The notes: generated by a model from the sequence alone, not told the origin. A DNA stretch of 64,000 nt from Polytrichum commune (GCA_950295325.1 OX485803.1:52159554-52223553), one strand, 5' to 3'. Positions 1-11,290 are shown, counted from the stretch's first letter. Made by a program: numbers and translations.

Positions 1-1905
1 TGTGTCAAAAACCATTGTCAGTGGTGCTTCACCTTCTGGGGCAATTTATTCAGTGATGTTGGAGAAGATTTCAATTCAAACATTGATGGAGAATGGTGGT
101 CATGAGCATCCGTTAATGTTGAAAACATTTGAATTTGTGACTAAGGTCAGTATACTCAACATTGAACTTATTTTTATTTTATGATATATCACTAGTAGAA
201 AACATGGTAAAAAAGAACCGCATTCGTTTTTCCATTGCGGTTCTTTTGACCACCCTGATCTGCAGTCACTAAACGACTGCAGATTTTTCTTTTTTGTTTT
301 ACGACTACAATTTTAAAATTTTGGGGGCATGTAATACACCGTTGGAAAGGTATTTTCAAGACCTTTCCAGATATATATTAAAAGCCCCCAAATTCCTAAA
401 AATTTAGTTGGTAAACCAAAAAAGAAAAATCTGCAGTCGTTTAGTGACTGCAGATCAGGGTGGTCAAAAGAACCGCAATGGACAAACGACTGCGGTTCTT
501 TTTTACCATGTTTTCTACTAGTGTATGGTGTTGATGTTGCAACATGTTTTGGACTTGAGTGTAATATTGTTTTTTGGTTTTTTTTTTTGTAGGTGGGTTC
601 CGGACGCAATAGGAGGGTTTCTTCAAAGGATTGTAGTTTTGGAGGTTTTGACCTTATTATTGCAGATTTGCCAGAAGGTTTGCCTGTACCTAACGTTTCA
701 TGTCCTCCACATATAATCCCAGCTTGGAACGACCACAAGAGAAAGAATATTGAGGCTCTAAATTTGCATGTGCATATCTCACCGATGATGGCCCCTTGCT
801 TTTGTTTGTTCCTGAGAAGAAAGATGTCAGAGAGGATATAAGGACATTCGCAGCCTCCTATGATTTTGTATTGCGAAAAGATTGGTGGGGCTTCAACGAG
901 TTGCCTTTGTGTTATCCACTTGACATATCATTGACGGTATACATTAAAGTCTATTATTTATTACTTTGAATTCTACTTTTTCATTGTATTGCAATGTTCT
1001 CATCAATTTTGTAATTGATTCCCCCGCTGAAGGTTTTCTCGTGGTTTATAGACTCGTCGTTTCCGCATCATGTTGTTTCTTCGTTCTACTCCCAAGTCGG
1101 AGTTTGTTTTTAAAAAAAAGAACGCAAATACTAAGGTGGATGTGGAGGCCTTGGATGTGTTCTTCAATCTCACATCGGCAAGCACTCAACTCATGAACGG
1201 AAAAGTGCCATGGAGAGGTGGTAGGGAGAAAGACTCGGAATCGATGCAAATCTTAATAGAGGCTTTAACAACTCCCGCATCGGTTGTCCTCGATGCTTAT
1301 GCATCTAAAGGTTGGTTTATCTCTTACTCAAAGGACCTATTATATCATCTCCCAATGTGTTTTAATGAAATCATTGTAGTGTTGTCAGTGGCTTGTGCAA
1401 AGTAACTGACATTTCAACATTTCATTGGCAGGTGCATCTATTCATGCTTGCAGAAATAGTGGGCGCCATCTAGTGGCATATGAGGAAGATTCTGCATTGT
1501 TTGATGCCATTCTATCCCCATTAAGTGATCCACCACCAACTGCTACTGTAGGTGGATTTATGCCATATAATGCCTCCATCGATTCCGATGAAGAGCATGT
1601 TAAGAAGGTTGCGAGAAAAAGTTGATTGAGTACGTAAGTTTTCAATTTCTCCATATTGTTTGTTAATTTGGCCCTCCAATGACTGATATGTGTGCACTAG
1701 AAGTCTAACACTTATGATGTCAATTTGCAGAAAAAAGAAAAACATGACTTCATCTCCGAATATGGGTTTGCCAATATATGCAGAAAATGTTGCATAGATC
1801 ATGGCAATATCAGTGACGCCAACTCCTCGCCGTATATCTACACGAATTGCTCGTAACCCGTATGTAGATAATGAGGCGATTCAATGCGATGATCTAAGTG
1901 ATTAA
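1..1905 (+). pseudogene. Beta-class (N4-cytosine/N6-adenine) DNA methyltransferase-like gene, 3' part, frame-damaged
   Basis: Exons read as <1-145, 593-936, 1052-1310, 1432-1633 and 1731-1905, with GT..AG introns that join in phase where it can be tested (phase 0 at 145/593 and 936/1052, phase 1 at 1310/1432). Exon 2 encodes FDLIIADLPEGLPVP, which fits a degenerate catalytic DPPY-type motif IV. It is followed by a DGPLLLFVPE strand. Exon 3 carries GKVPWRGGREKDSES, and the exon 3/4 junction encodes VVLDAYASKGASIHAC, an AdoMet-binding motif I (D-x-F-x-G-x-G type). Next come GRHLVAYEED (acidic residue ending strand 2) and FDAIL. Motif IV before motif I defines the beta class (Pfam N6_N4_Mtase). 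A one-base deletion near 773 breaks exon 2. Frame changes are also needed near 1600 and in the last exon (1731-1905), where a TAG at about 1796 lies between two plausible coding stretches. The start lies left of the window. I read it as a recently decayed copy; sequencing error is the alternative. The substrate (DNA 4mC, 6mA or other) is not shown. Confidence 0.7.
190..523. mobile_element. CACTA-type MITE inside a methyltransferase intron
   Basis: The element starts CACTAGTAGAAAACATGG and ends with the exact inverse. It is flanked by a 3-bp target duplication TAT (187-189 and 524-526), which is the size made by CACTA (CMC) transposases. The arms, about 120 bp each, hold a CTGCAGTC..GACTGCAG pairing and the core is AT-rich. 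No coding capacity. It lies wholly within the intron 146-592. A decayed relative of its core lies at about 14376-14543. Confidence 0.85.
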
Positions 1906-2480
1906 GCTAAACTAGTTTAGGGACATTTAGGTAGTTGTCAATACCATCCACTATGTGTTTGATTGGATTGGATATGATTGGATTGGATATTATTTGGTGG
2001 ATGTGTGACAAAGTTTGGATTCATCATTTGAAATTACCACAATTAGTGGACATTGAATTGTGTGAACAATTTCCTCTTATTCCTAAACCCTATATCCTAA
2101 AACTTAATTACCTCTATCAATCCATTTCTCAAACTTACATGAATTTTAGAAATACAGTTTAGAGCAATACTTGGAAGGTGCTTGCATTGTTATTACAATT
2201 GGATGTTGCATCCAACAACAACATTAAAAATATTTTTCAAACCCTCATGCCAAGCTTGCAGTTGTTGAATTTAAAAGTAGAGTTAGGTATTCATGAGGAT
2301 AATTACATTTTTTGACTATCCATTAATTTTATTATAGAAAAAAATATTATTATTTATGCCAAAATACCACGGATATAGGGTACTAGTGCGTGTATTTCCA
2401 AAAATCTTTCCTCACCTACCGTTCACAAGTTACTGCTCATCGCTCACCGCTCACATGATAGCACTCCCCGTAGGTTGGGG
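1906..2480. other. AT-rich intergenic sequence, no gene seen
   Basis: 3' flank of the methyltransferase pseudogene. It holds short GATTGGAT repeats near 1960-1990 and no supported ORF or RNA gene. Confidence 0.5.
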
Positions 2481-3185
2481 CTTATGTGTCATGTGTTCCA
2501 TTTGATGAGTCGAAAGTTTGAAGATGTTAGATCGGATATTGGAGGGGTGGGTATTGTGTTGTTTAGGTAGGTTGTGTTGTGTTATGTTGTGTTGGTCAAT
2601 GTAATTGTATCATGTGATTTTTTGGGTACATTTTATGAGTTTTTGGTTGTGTGTTTGTATTTGATGGAAAGGCATTCCCTAAGAAGGATCTAGTGATGAA
2701 AAGACGATTAAAAAAATAAGCTTATAAATGAAAGGAAACATTGTATACAATGAGAAGAATGTTCCAACGAGATTTTTTGAATAGAAAAATGCAAAACAAT
2801 ATTACTATGCATTTTTTGAATGCATAGATCTAAATATATCAAAAGGATGAAGGGTAGGTCTTGCTATAATGTTATTATAGTGATGATTTTTTTTTGGCGC
2901 TATTTTGGAAATGATATGTTCATAAGCTTTTTGAGTTGGTGGTGTTGTGTTTGGCTCAGTATTTCTAGTGGTTTGTATAGGGTCATGAGGTTCTAGGTAG
3001 TGTTGGAGTGGGTTGGGTAGGCTATGTAGTCATCCAAGGAATGTTAGGCTTTGGGGGTTTAGATCATTGGCTAGTTTTGTGTTACATATTGTTGGTAGTG
3101 GGCTTATTGTTGTGATGAGCATGGAAAGTTTGATGGGGTGTGGGTATGCGAGTAGACTGATATATGTGGATAGGTGTGGGAGTGG
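2481..3185 (-). mobile_element. Probable LINE remnant, minus strand
   Basis: This stretch is strongly G/T-rich on the plus strand. The minus strand is therefore C/A-rich, like the sense strand of the LINE pieces next to it and at 11.3-13.4 kb. Minus-strand translations are rich in P, T, N and H and broken by stops, as in those pieces. No motif is preserved, so the assignment rests on composition and position. Confidence 0.35.
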
Positions 3186-4097
3186 TGTTAATAAATGGCT
3201 CTCCAATAGGGACCTCCACTCCAAATGCTCCAACCTCTTTTGAGATGCCAAATGGATACCCAATGCCAAATTACACAAGTACTAAAATTCCACTATGGAC
3301 AATACATGGAAAACTTCTAGAACAAGCACATAGTAAAACACAACATTTGGCCCAACGTGTAACCTATGTAACTTGAACAAAATGGACACATGCCTCCCAC
3401 CTACTACAATGTTGCACAAAACCAACACATATATAACCGTCGGACCCAACCAACATAACAAAACAACCCATGCGTTAGCTAACACCCTCAAAACACATCC
3501 CACATTGCTTCACACTAATAATTACAAGATCCATCAATTGACAAACACCAGACAATGTCATCCCATCGTGGTTACTCCGGTGTGCATGCTACCTACCAAG
3601 ATGCTCATGTCCAACTAGACTATGACTTGATATCATGTGTATACTAGGGGCACCACCAAATGCCACACCACCATTCACACCCAACCCTGATCTTAAAGTA
3701 CAAATCTGTGAAGTTACCTACTACAATGATAGATTCCTAGTTGAAGCCACAACCTACAAACTCAACAAACACACAATACTACAAACTATGCTAGCTCAAC
3801 AAGGTTGGAATGTTCTCCCACCCATTATCATCACCACAAGCATAAACGACTCCATACACACACCGACTATCAAACAACTATCAAACCTCAACATCCCGTA
3901 ATACAAAATAAATAAACTAATTGTAAGTTTCTCACAAATAGCTATTGAATACCTAACACACATCATCCTTAATAAAAGGAAACTAGAAAAGAAACAAGCC
4001 TTGATACCCCTTGACTAAAATTACCAACCCGCTAGACATAGACCTAACAACCAGTCCACTTATTACAAACATGTTTTAAACCCCCCCCCCCCCCCCC
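3186..4097 (+). mobile_element. LINE remnant, 3' end downstream of RNase H
   Basis: The plus strand is C/A-rich. The reading from about 3690 (YNDRFLVEATTYKLNKHTIL ... QQGWNVLPPIIITTS ... LTHIILNKRKLEKKQ) aligns by eye with the end of the LINE at about 13080-13340 (YCHDQFLEASIETKHTKYDP ... RRGWNINPRITI). Both thus share a family-specific C-terminal domain after RNase H. The upstream part (WLSNRDLHS at 3196, and a Cys/His-rich section near 3355-3420) matches the same order of blocks in the other copy. Stops and frame changes interrupt it, and it ends at a run of 17 C at 4081-4097. Confidence 0.7.
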
Positions 4098-7000
4098 GAA
4101 TGACCATACATTCATGGAACGGAGATGGTGAATGGACATCACATGTTGGTGTAAAATCTATTGGCGTTTATCTTTTCTTTGACGAGAGTGGTGTTGTGAG
4201 TTTGGGGGGGGGGGGGGGTGTAGTAAATGTTAAGGCTCAAGGTGTTAGTCTTGAAGTATTCTTTTTGTCTCATTGTGAATTCACAAGGTGGGTTTTTCAT
4301 GAATCTTGTTAGGGGTCCCAAGTTGGGTGGATATTACCACCCAAGAGGAATGAGTGTATGGAAGTCCATTGTATAGTATGTGATTTTGATGAGTTTTGGT
4401 TTTTTGGAGGTGTAATTGTTGTATGAGGTAGTATTGTGCGGATGTATGAGTGTAGATTATGTGGTGGCCTATGTTGTCAATGGTGGATGTGTTGCGTGTG
4501 TGTGTTGGCACATGTTTGGCGATTATTGTGCTAGAAGTGGAGAGCTTTGTGGTGGTGTAGCTTGGTGTGGGTGTAATGAGTGTTTTTGAGTGGATGCGGG
4601 TTAGTGAGTTGGTAAGGTATGTTGATGATGGTTTGGGTGGGTTTTTGTAAGGTGTGAGGCATTGTGTAATAGTGGATTGATTATGAGCTTTGTTTTGGCA
4701 TATGTATGAGTATGGTGGTAGTGTTGGTATCTTATTGGCGTCTTGAGTGGGATTTTATTGTATTTTTGTGCTTTTAGGTGTATGTGTTTTGTTGTTGTGT
4801 GGTAGACATTGAAGGAGTATCAAGAAAATCCAAGTGGTGAGCTTGTACTCTTTCTTGAATTTTTAAAACACATGTAATACCAAAAAGAAATAGTTGTAGC
4901 CATTGTTCAGTGACTAAGGGTGAACTATCCATGGAAGGAGTTGTAGCCTTGGTGGGCGTTGTGTGGGTAGTTTGTTGTTGGTCCATTGGGGAAGCCTAGA
5001 GGTGGTGGTAGTGGGAGTGGTGGCACGGTGGTGTGTATGGATGTGCTTGGCGTTTGTTGGATGTGTGTTGGTATGCGTCATAAGGTTTTGGGGTAGGAGG
5101 AGGCTAGGTTTTAGACTATACCTTGCATCATTTGGTTCAACATTTGAATTCCGCCATCATTTGTCCGAATAACATGTGGAGATTAAAAGTTTGAGTCAAG
5201 AGTTTGTTGGATGTTGACTCACTCGCCTACCAGTGTTGAGGTTGATTGTGGAGACCATTGTTGCGAATTTACCATCAAGCTTCTCTTCCCAACCTAGCAC
5301 GGTGTCCCGGAAGTGTTTTTTAGTCATTGGCATGTTGGAGGTTGTGGCATTATGCATGACTTAAATTTTTTGAGCAATGGCCTCACGGGCATGAGCTTGG
5401 ACAAGGCAAATCATTGTCTTGTTCAACTTCAATTTGTCGATACTACCCTTGCGTACTACAAAGTCAATCCTCTAACATAGTATGAGTGCAGATTTATTGA
5501 GCCACTTGGTGTAGATCGCGGTGTTCAAACATTGAATGTGGCACCATCTGGATTTCTTATCATTTTTGTGGTTGAAAGCATGACCAAAACTCACTCTAAC
5601 GATGTCATTCTTCTCGAAAAACTTCTTGATGGACTTGACTATGGTGGACTGGGACTTTTTTTAAGGAGGTTGTTGATGATGAGCGTCATACTAATGTGAT
5701 GTTCGGGCGGATTTTTGGCCTCCCCATCACAAATCACGTGCAGTTTGAGTTTCTCATAATTAAATATGAATCCAATCTCCAATATTGCATCCCTTGCTCT
5801 TTTGGTAATTAAGGGTGAGGAATGCAAAATCTCTCTCCAACTCCAACTTGGTCAATGTCAAGAATTTGTGTTGCTTGCCTTTGTAGTAACTTGCTCTCAA
5901 GATTTCTTCGAAGATGATGTGTGCGGTGTTGTCATAGAGAATGTCTCCCTTGAGGTGGAAATTTCTTGAATTTTTGGTTAGCTTAAATTCCTTCTCTACT
6001 TTACAATGGTTTTCTCTCCATCCTCCATTTCCATCACAAACGCTTGGTTCCCCTTTAAGAACGTGATGCCGTCTGTGTGAGGATACTTGAGGTGGACTTT
6101 GATGAAACCCATCCAATTTTTGAAGCCGATGTCCAAGGGATTTGAGTATTCCACTCCAAGGGAAATATTTATCTTGCAAAGTTGCTCAATGCATGCTCCT
6201 CTCACCACGATTCTATTAATGTTCTTGAATCCATTCTCAAATCGAATGGTGACATGGAATCCATCAGAGAGGCTGGTTGTTGGATTCACCTTCTCTTGGT
6301 GAGGGGTTTTGTGAAGTGGAGACGATATCTCAATATTGCATTTGGTCTTTCATGTGGATAGAGATGTTGTGGACCCACGTGAATGCTCTTCTCAATGTCT
6401 GGAACTCTTTGATTTCACTTAGTGAGAGGCCTACAATGAGGAAGTCTTCATCCATACATTTCTCTTTGATGATTTTTGTACCTCTTTGTGTTGCCATTGC
6501 TTTGTGTATAGGAAAGCCAAGCCACATGTGCATGAGTAATTTGAGGTTTGGAATTGGAATTTTGTGTTGTGTTTTTCTTTGTGTACCTTTTGCAATTTTG
6601 ATGCTTGATCAAGTTGGAGGTTATGGTGAATTCATCAACCCCTGCCTTCCATCTCTTCTTTGTGTGTTGCACATCTTGTCTTCCTTGTGTTTTTGTAGGG
6701 CATTGTGGAAGGTGTCCTCTCTGCTAAGTGGCCGATGTTGTGTGTGGTGCCGGCTTGGAGTTGATTGACGGCTAGGTAATCATGGGATGTGGAGATTTGT
6801 AAGGAGCTCCCTCCATGCTCCATGGACACATCTTCCAATGTTATGTCAAGTGCTTCATTGAGATGGTGGTGTTGATGTGTTCATTATTGGGATCCTTGGG
6901 TTGGCTTCCCCCTCCATTGTGGTTGTTCCTTTCAAGTTGGTTGTTGGCCTCCTTTCGGTGTTGCCTCTCCTCTTGTCCGCTTGCTTTTGTCTGTAGCCAT

Positions 7001-7440
7001 TTGACATCATGTTGGACCTCTTGGTACTTTGCCATGTGGGCATGCTCTCCGTGTGGCCTTCTATCAATATTTTTGCCCTATTTGCCATGGGCGAGTTTCT
7101 CTAAGTTGTGGCTTGACCCTCCCTATGATGTACACCCATAGTATTTGCTCCCTCTAGACCCTTTGTTGTTGGTATCCATGATTAATGTCTCGGTGTTAAT
7201 GGTAACTAAGGATTCTTGGTGAGCATTAGGTACTAATACAATAGGCACGATGTTGGTGCATTGGCGTTCCTTGAGGTGCATGTGGTTGTGAGGCGATTGG
7301 AAGGGTTTTGTTTTTTGACCTTTTATTAGTTGTGCATGTCCAAAAACACTGTTGATTATGATATATGGTGGAGATTTATGGATTTTGTGCAAATCCAAGG
7401 TAGTTGAAGGGCTGGAAGATGTGAGTGCCAACCTATTGTT
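4098..7440 (-). mobile_element. LINE remnant, ORF1 side, minus strand
   Basis: The minus strand is C/A-rich and broken into overlapping ORFs that together read like one long LINE ORF1, beginning near 7431 (MALTSSSPSTTLDLHKIHKS). The tail toward 4100 is T/P/H-rich (about 4511-4281). It abuts the oppositely oriented 3' fragment at the poly-C run 4081-4097, so the two pieces lie tail to tail. Confidence 0.6.
5550..7431 (-). pseudogene. LINE ORF1-like protein, broken
   Basis: Minus-strand segments in different frames follow one another as a single protein: 7431-7123, 7088-6841, 6533-6330 (MRR..FTWV..ISIHMKDQMQ region), 6289-5996 (DGFHVTIRFENGFKNINRIV), 6179-5760 (DILYDNTAHIIFEEILRASY, then KGKQHKFLTLTKLELERDFAF) and 5827-5639 (IGFIFNYEKLKLHVICDGEA). 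Later blocks continue to about 5170. The order of blocks and the switching frames indicate one decayed gene. I know of no function beyond the RNA-binding/gag-like role usual for ORF1 of non-LTR elements, and I see no zinc knuckle. Several frameshifts and stops rule out an intact product. Confidence 0.55.
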
Positions 7441-8594
7441 GGCTATATAATTGTTGATATTGGTGATTAGTGCAATAAGTTGAATTGTTGGTTGTTAATC
7501 CACCCCCCCCCCCACATCCGCGCGGGTAAGTGATGTGCACCCAAATTCCAATGGTCCACAAAGCAATCAAATTACTGATAGATGTTCAACTTCTGGATGG
7601 ATGTCAAAATAAATGAATTCACAATTTTGTTGACTGACATCATATAGCTTCCCCAAGAAATAAATCATCATGCGTTTCTAACCAATGAAGAAATGAATCG
7701 TTGAAATGATGGAAAATATGCTACAATTGAAAGCCAGTTCACCTTTTAGTGGAGGGTAGAAACACGGCTCATTGGTCAAAAGACACACATTGTCAGCAAT
7801 CAACAATGACCGCTTTGGGTGGGGGAGGGGGGCTTTGTGACCAATAAGGGTCCAATGAGATTTGTAAGGATGAGGATTTCTACATATTTAAGATATGTTC
7901 TAGATATGTGATGTCAATGTTGTTGTGCTCATACTGTAATCACTAATCAAAATGAAATATTGGATATTTTGTCCATAGTACATATCATGATTCATTTGTG
8001 TATCAAAGGTTTGCGGGTTGGGAATTTGGGATTTTGACCTTTTTTATTATGGGTCTCCCCCCCCCCCCCGCGCCTATTCACGTATACTCATCACAAGTAT
8101 TGTTCACCATTGAGCACCTACAATCGGCTAAATTCGGGTGGGGTACCGGTTTACCAACATTGTGTTTAGTATAAAAGTTTTTAAACTTAATTAAACATAA
8201 ATGCAATGTTGTCATGCTAGTGAGGCCCCACATGGATGCATGGCTCAGAAAATAACATGCTAGCCATGTTTATCAATTTGTATACTTGTACATGCCTTTG
8301 AGTAATTTTGCTAGTTGCATCAGCCTCTCACTTTCCAGTCTCCTTTTTTGAATAAAAAACATAAGTGAGAGATTGAGTAATGTTATGTAAATGACCGTTA
8401 TGCTCAAAGTATTCGCAATAGGCACTTCTTCCTTTGATTTAGGGTCAATGTACATGTGGGAAACCACAAACAACCAAGCACCCCTTTGGAAAAAAGCAAG
8501 ACAAAGAGAATTTGGGAGAGTGCACAACACAGAGATAGAGAATTTGGCATAGAAAGGGGAGCATCAATGATCGGGGAGAACCGGTGTCGTGATG

Positions 8595-8629
8595 TAAATA
8601 CGTACACTATATAGATGTGTACGTATTTA
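8595..8629. repeat. Perfect inverted repeat, 13-bp arms
   Basis: Arms TAAATACGTACAC (8595-8607) and GTGTACGTATTTA (8617-8629) with a 9-base loop. No T-rich tail follows that would suggest a terminator, and no gene is adjacent. Function unknown. Confidence 0.8.
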
Positions 8630-8669
8630 ATATTGCATTGTGATTCTTGGTCTTGGAGAAAAATAATAA

Positions 8670-8857
8670 AAAATAGAAGTAGATTACTTTTTTTATTTAC
8701 TCATAGTTTATTTTAGTTATCATTACCTAAGGATAGAAGTGGATAGAAGTTGCTTACCTTTATGTTTACTCATAGTTACTCTTAGTTACCTTTACCAAAT
8801 GATAGAAACAGATTACCTTTTTATTTACTCATAGTTTATTTTTGTCTTTTAGTTATC
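8670..8857. repeat. Degenerate tandem repeat, about 60-70 bp x3
   Basis: Units near 8670-8731, 8732-8800 and 8801-8857 share GATAGAAG..GATTACCTT, then TTTACTCATAGTTTA and TTAGTTA blocks. AT-rich and non-coding. Confidence 0.7.
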
Positions 8858-9330
8858 TTGAGTTACTTTGGACCAATGGGTGATTAGAAGCCATGTGATG
8901 AGGATAAGATTGAACTTTGTCATTCTCATGGATAGGGAGAGGTGGTGAAGGAAAGATGTTATGTGATTATTGTGGGAGAGAAGTTGTGGAGAGAGAGAGA
9001 AGTGGATTCGAAGCTCACGGTGTGGGTTTTTTTTGAGAAGAATATGAAATAAAATACGAGGGATTTGTGATTCATGAGAGATCTCACTTGTTGTTTTGGA
9101 AGTTAGCAATCAAGATTTGTGCTTGTTTGAGTGGAGGGAAGTCTGTTGGTTCTTAAAAGAAGAGCTGAGACTTCGACCGACCATAGAAGACGGACAGATT
9201 AAAGAATTGAAGGCTTCAAGACTCGAATGTGTGGTTGCTTGTGGCACGTTGTCTTTTTCTTGTGTGTGTGATTCCAAGCCGGTTTTGGAGGCTAGTTGCA
9301 TTTCATTTCTGCATCGTAATTTGTTTCCTG

Positions 9331-9408
9331 TGTGACAACGAAGTGGGATTAATGACCCACAAGGTTGTTTGTGACAACGAAGTGGGATTAATCACCCACA
9401 AGGTTGTT
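9331..9408. repeat. 39-bp direct tandem duplication
   Basis: Units 9331-9369 and 9370-9408 differ at one base (AATGACCCAC versus AATCACCCAC). The downstream stretch to about 9740 is purine-rich (repeated GAAGA/AGAAG words) and GC-richer than the surroundings, with no gene seen. Confidence 0.85.
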
Positions 9409-9748
9409 TTCTGTCGTTCCCACTGGTGAGGCGCGATTGCTGGTCACCGTGGGTTTGAAAGTTTAGGAGCCAATCTTTCGGACGTCAGCTCGTGTTCTGA
9501 CGTCCCGTTTTACCCGTCCGAAGCCCGTGGTTTCTTATCACACTACCCTTACCCTTTATCCATATAGAGCCGCAACAGGATAGGTCGACGGGAAAGAGGT
9601 TGAAGATTAGAAGAAATTGAAGAAATTGAAGACTAGAAGACCGGAAGATTCGATTGAAGACCAGAAGATTCGACGTGTCCGATAAAATCTAGTTGCAGCC
9701 AGAAGCCCAACGCTTTCCCAAGGCGGAACCCTCTCTACCCGACACCGG

Positions 9749-9960
9749 CAGTTAGTTACAGATGAACCGGTTGAGTTTGAGAAATAACCGGTTGAAGTTC
9801 AAGACTTGCAGGAAGATTACCGATCATTTCAGAGGAATCTATAGAATGTACCTCAATTTAATAAAGGAAAACCGAAGGATGTCAACATGTAACCGGTTGG
9901 ACTTCCAAAACACTAGGATCTCAACCGATTATGCGCAAAAATCTCCCCGATCATTGGGGA
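9749..9960 (+). repeat. CCGGTT dispersed repeat, copy 1
   Basis: About 210 bp. Starts GTTAGTTACAGATGAACCGG, has a second AACCGGTTGAAG block, an ATGTCAACATGTAACCGG block and CACTAGGATCT, and ends CCCCGATCATTGGGGA. The same order of blocks occurs at 10185, 15838 and 50591 (plus strand) and at 46692 and 40621 (minus strand). No terminal inverted repeat or ORF is conserved, so the class is unknown. Confidence 0.8.
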
Positions 9961-10184
9961 CCATAGTGAAAAGTGAGCTCATATGCTCGAAAAAACTCAA
10001 AGAATCTATGCACATTTTTATTTTTATTTTTGTGGAGTAAATGGACAAGTCATCGCATCATCCATGGGCCGGGGCAGACCAATGAACCCCGTAGCATTGA
10101 GCCCAAGCATGCCACCCGGGGAAAGAAATTTGAAGATATTTTGAAAATTGTGAAGAACTACACCAGGGCTTGGGGACAACCGGC

Positions 10185-10373
10185 GCTTAGTTACAGATGA
10201 ACCGGTTGAAGTTGGAGACTTCAGGAGAATTACCGGTCATTTTAGAGGAATCTATGGAAGAATATACCTCAAATGAATGAAAGCAAAACTGGAAGATGTC
10301 AACATGTAACCGGTTGGATTTAGAATCACTAGGATCTTGACCGACTCTATATGCCCAAACACTTCCTGGGCAC
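10185..10373 (+). repeat. CCGGTT dispersed repeat, copy 2
   Basis: Starts CTTAGTTACAGATGAACCGG and contains GATGTCAACATGTAACCGG and CACTAGGATCTTGACCG, with the same block order as copy 1, about 220 bp downstream of its end. Confidence 0.75.
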
Positions 10374-10386
10374 TGAACTACATTGA

Positions 10387-10580
10387 TATGTGCAATTAGG
10401 TTGCCTATGTTAACGTTGTTGGTATTCCACACCATGGAATGTTTATTACCACTGTAACAAAATAGAATAACCATTTTTTACATTTCCTATACAAATGACT
10501 AAACAAATTTATATGTTTTTGTAACATGATTTTGACCCAAGGTAATTTGTATGGGTAGGGAGGCAACCTAATTACACATG
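10387..10580. mobile_element. MITE, family with TATGTGCAATTAGG ends, copy A
   Basis: Left end TATGTGCAATTAGGTTGCC (10387-10405) pairs with right end GGCAACCTAATTACACATG (10562-10580). The interior contains TGTAACATGATTTTGACCCA. Related copies with the same interior order lie at about 17154, 17384 (opposite orientation) and 22144, and a single end lies at 58229. Superfamily not assigned; no clear target duplication. Confidence 0.65.
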
Positions 10581-10584
10581 CCAG

Positions 10585-11290
10585 TGTAGAAGTCACTTCA
10601 AATACCATGTAGTATCTTATTGTTTTTTACATGAAACCTGGGGGTGCACCTTTCACTAAAAACCAAGAACCATGTGTGTTTGCAACATATTCTAAAAAAA
10701 CCCATGTATACAAGCTCGTTTGTAAAATCAAGCAATACACTTACAATTCGATGATAAAATACAAGTGACTATATGTATACATTAAACATTTAATTTTTAA
10801 TTTTTAATTTAAAAAAAAACGCACACACACACACACACACACACAATCATATGTAGACATTAACATAAGTATACAAATTTACTTTTGAATAATAATGAAC
10901 CCCTATGATATGTATAATGTGAAACCCTAGCATTCATTAATAAAGTCGTTGAAGATTTTTTTCCATCCCCCAAATGTAACTCATAACCATCTAAGTCTAT
11001 AATGTATGTCATAGCAACTAATGCAATTATTGTTTTCAAGTCTACCACCAAATAATTCATAAGATCATAAGTCCACTTATTGTTGGTTCCGTTTTGATAC
11101 CAACATAAACCAATCTCCATGCTTGATCCTAAAACTTGCAACCCTTAGAAACTGCAACAATTGCAATCCCTAACTGCTTGATTCAAATTGTTGCACACAT
11201 TGGAGGTTTACTAATGATACGAAAATGATCGAGAGGAAACCCACTTGGGAAATAGCACCTTCACAATTTTGATGTTGCCCATGATCTAAC
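10585..11290. other. Intergenic, no gene; (CA)n microsatellite at 10822-10844
   Basis: AT-rich, with a poly-A/CA microsatellite. The open frames here are short and show no family motif. Confidence 0.5.

Larger units (their letters stand above)
7441..9330. other. Intergenic, no gene; homopolymers, palindrome and short tandem repeats
   Basis: No supported coding region. It contains C runs at 7503-7513 and 8057-8069, a 13-bp-arm palindrome at 8595-8629 and three units of a degenerate tandem repeat at 8670-8857. Confidence 0.5.

Noticed and set aside
2481-7440. Twin-priming inversion of a single LINE insertion
   Set aside because: In twin priming the inverted 5' segment precedes the forward 3' segment. 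Here the order is 3' segment then inverted 5' segment.
9331-9408. CRISPR-like direct repeat
   Set aside because: Only two abutting units without spacers in a plant nuclear sequence: a simple tandem duplication.
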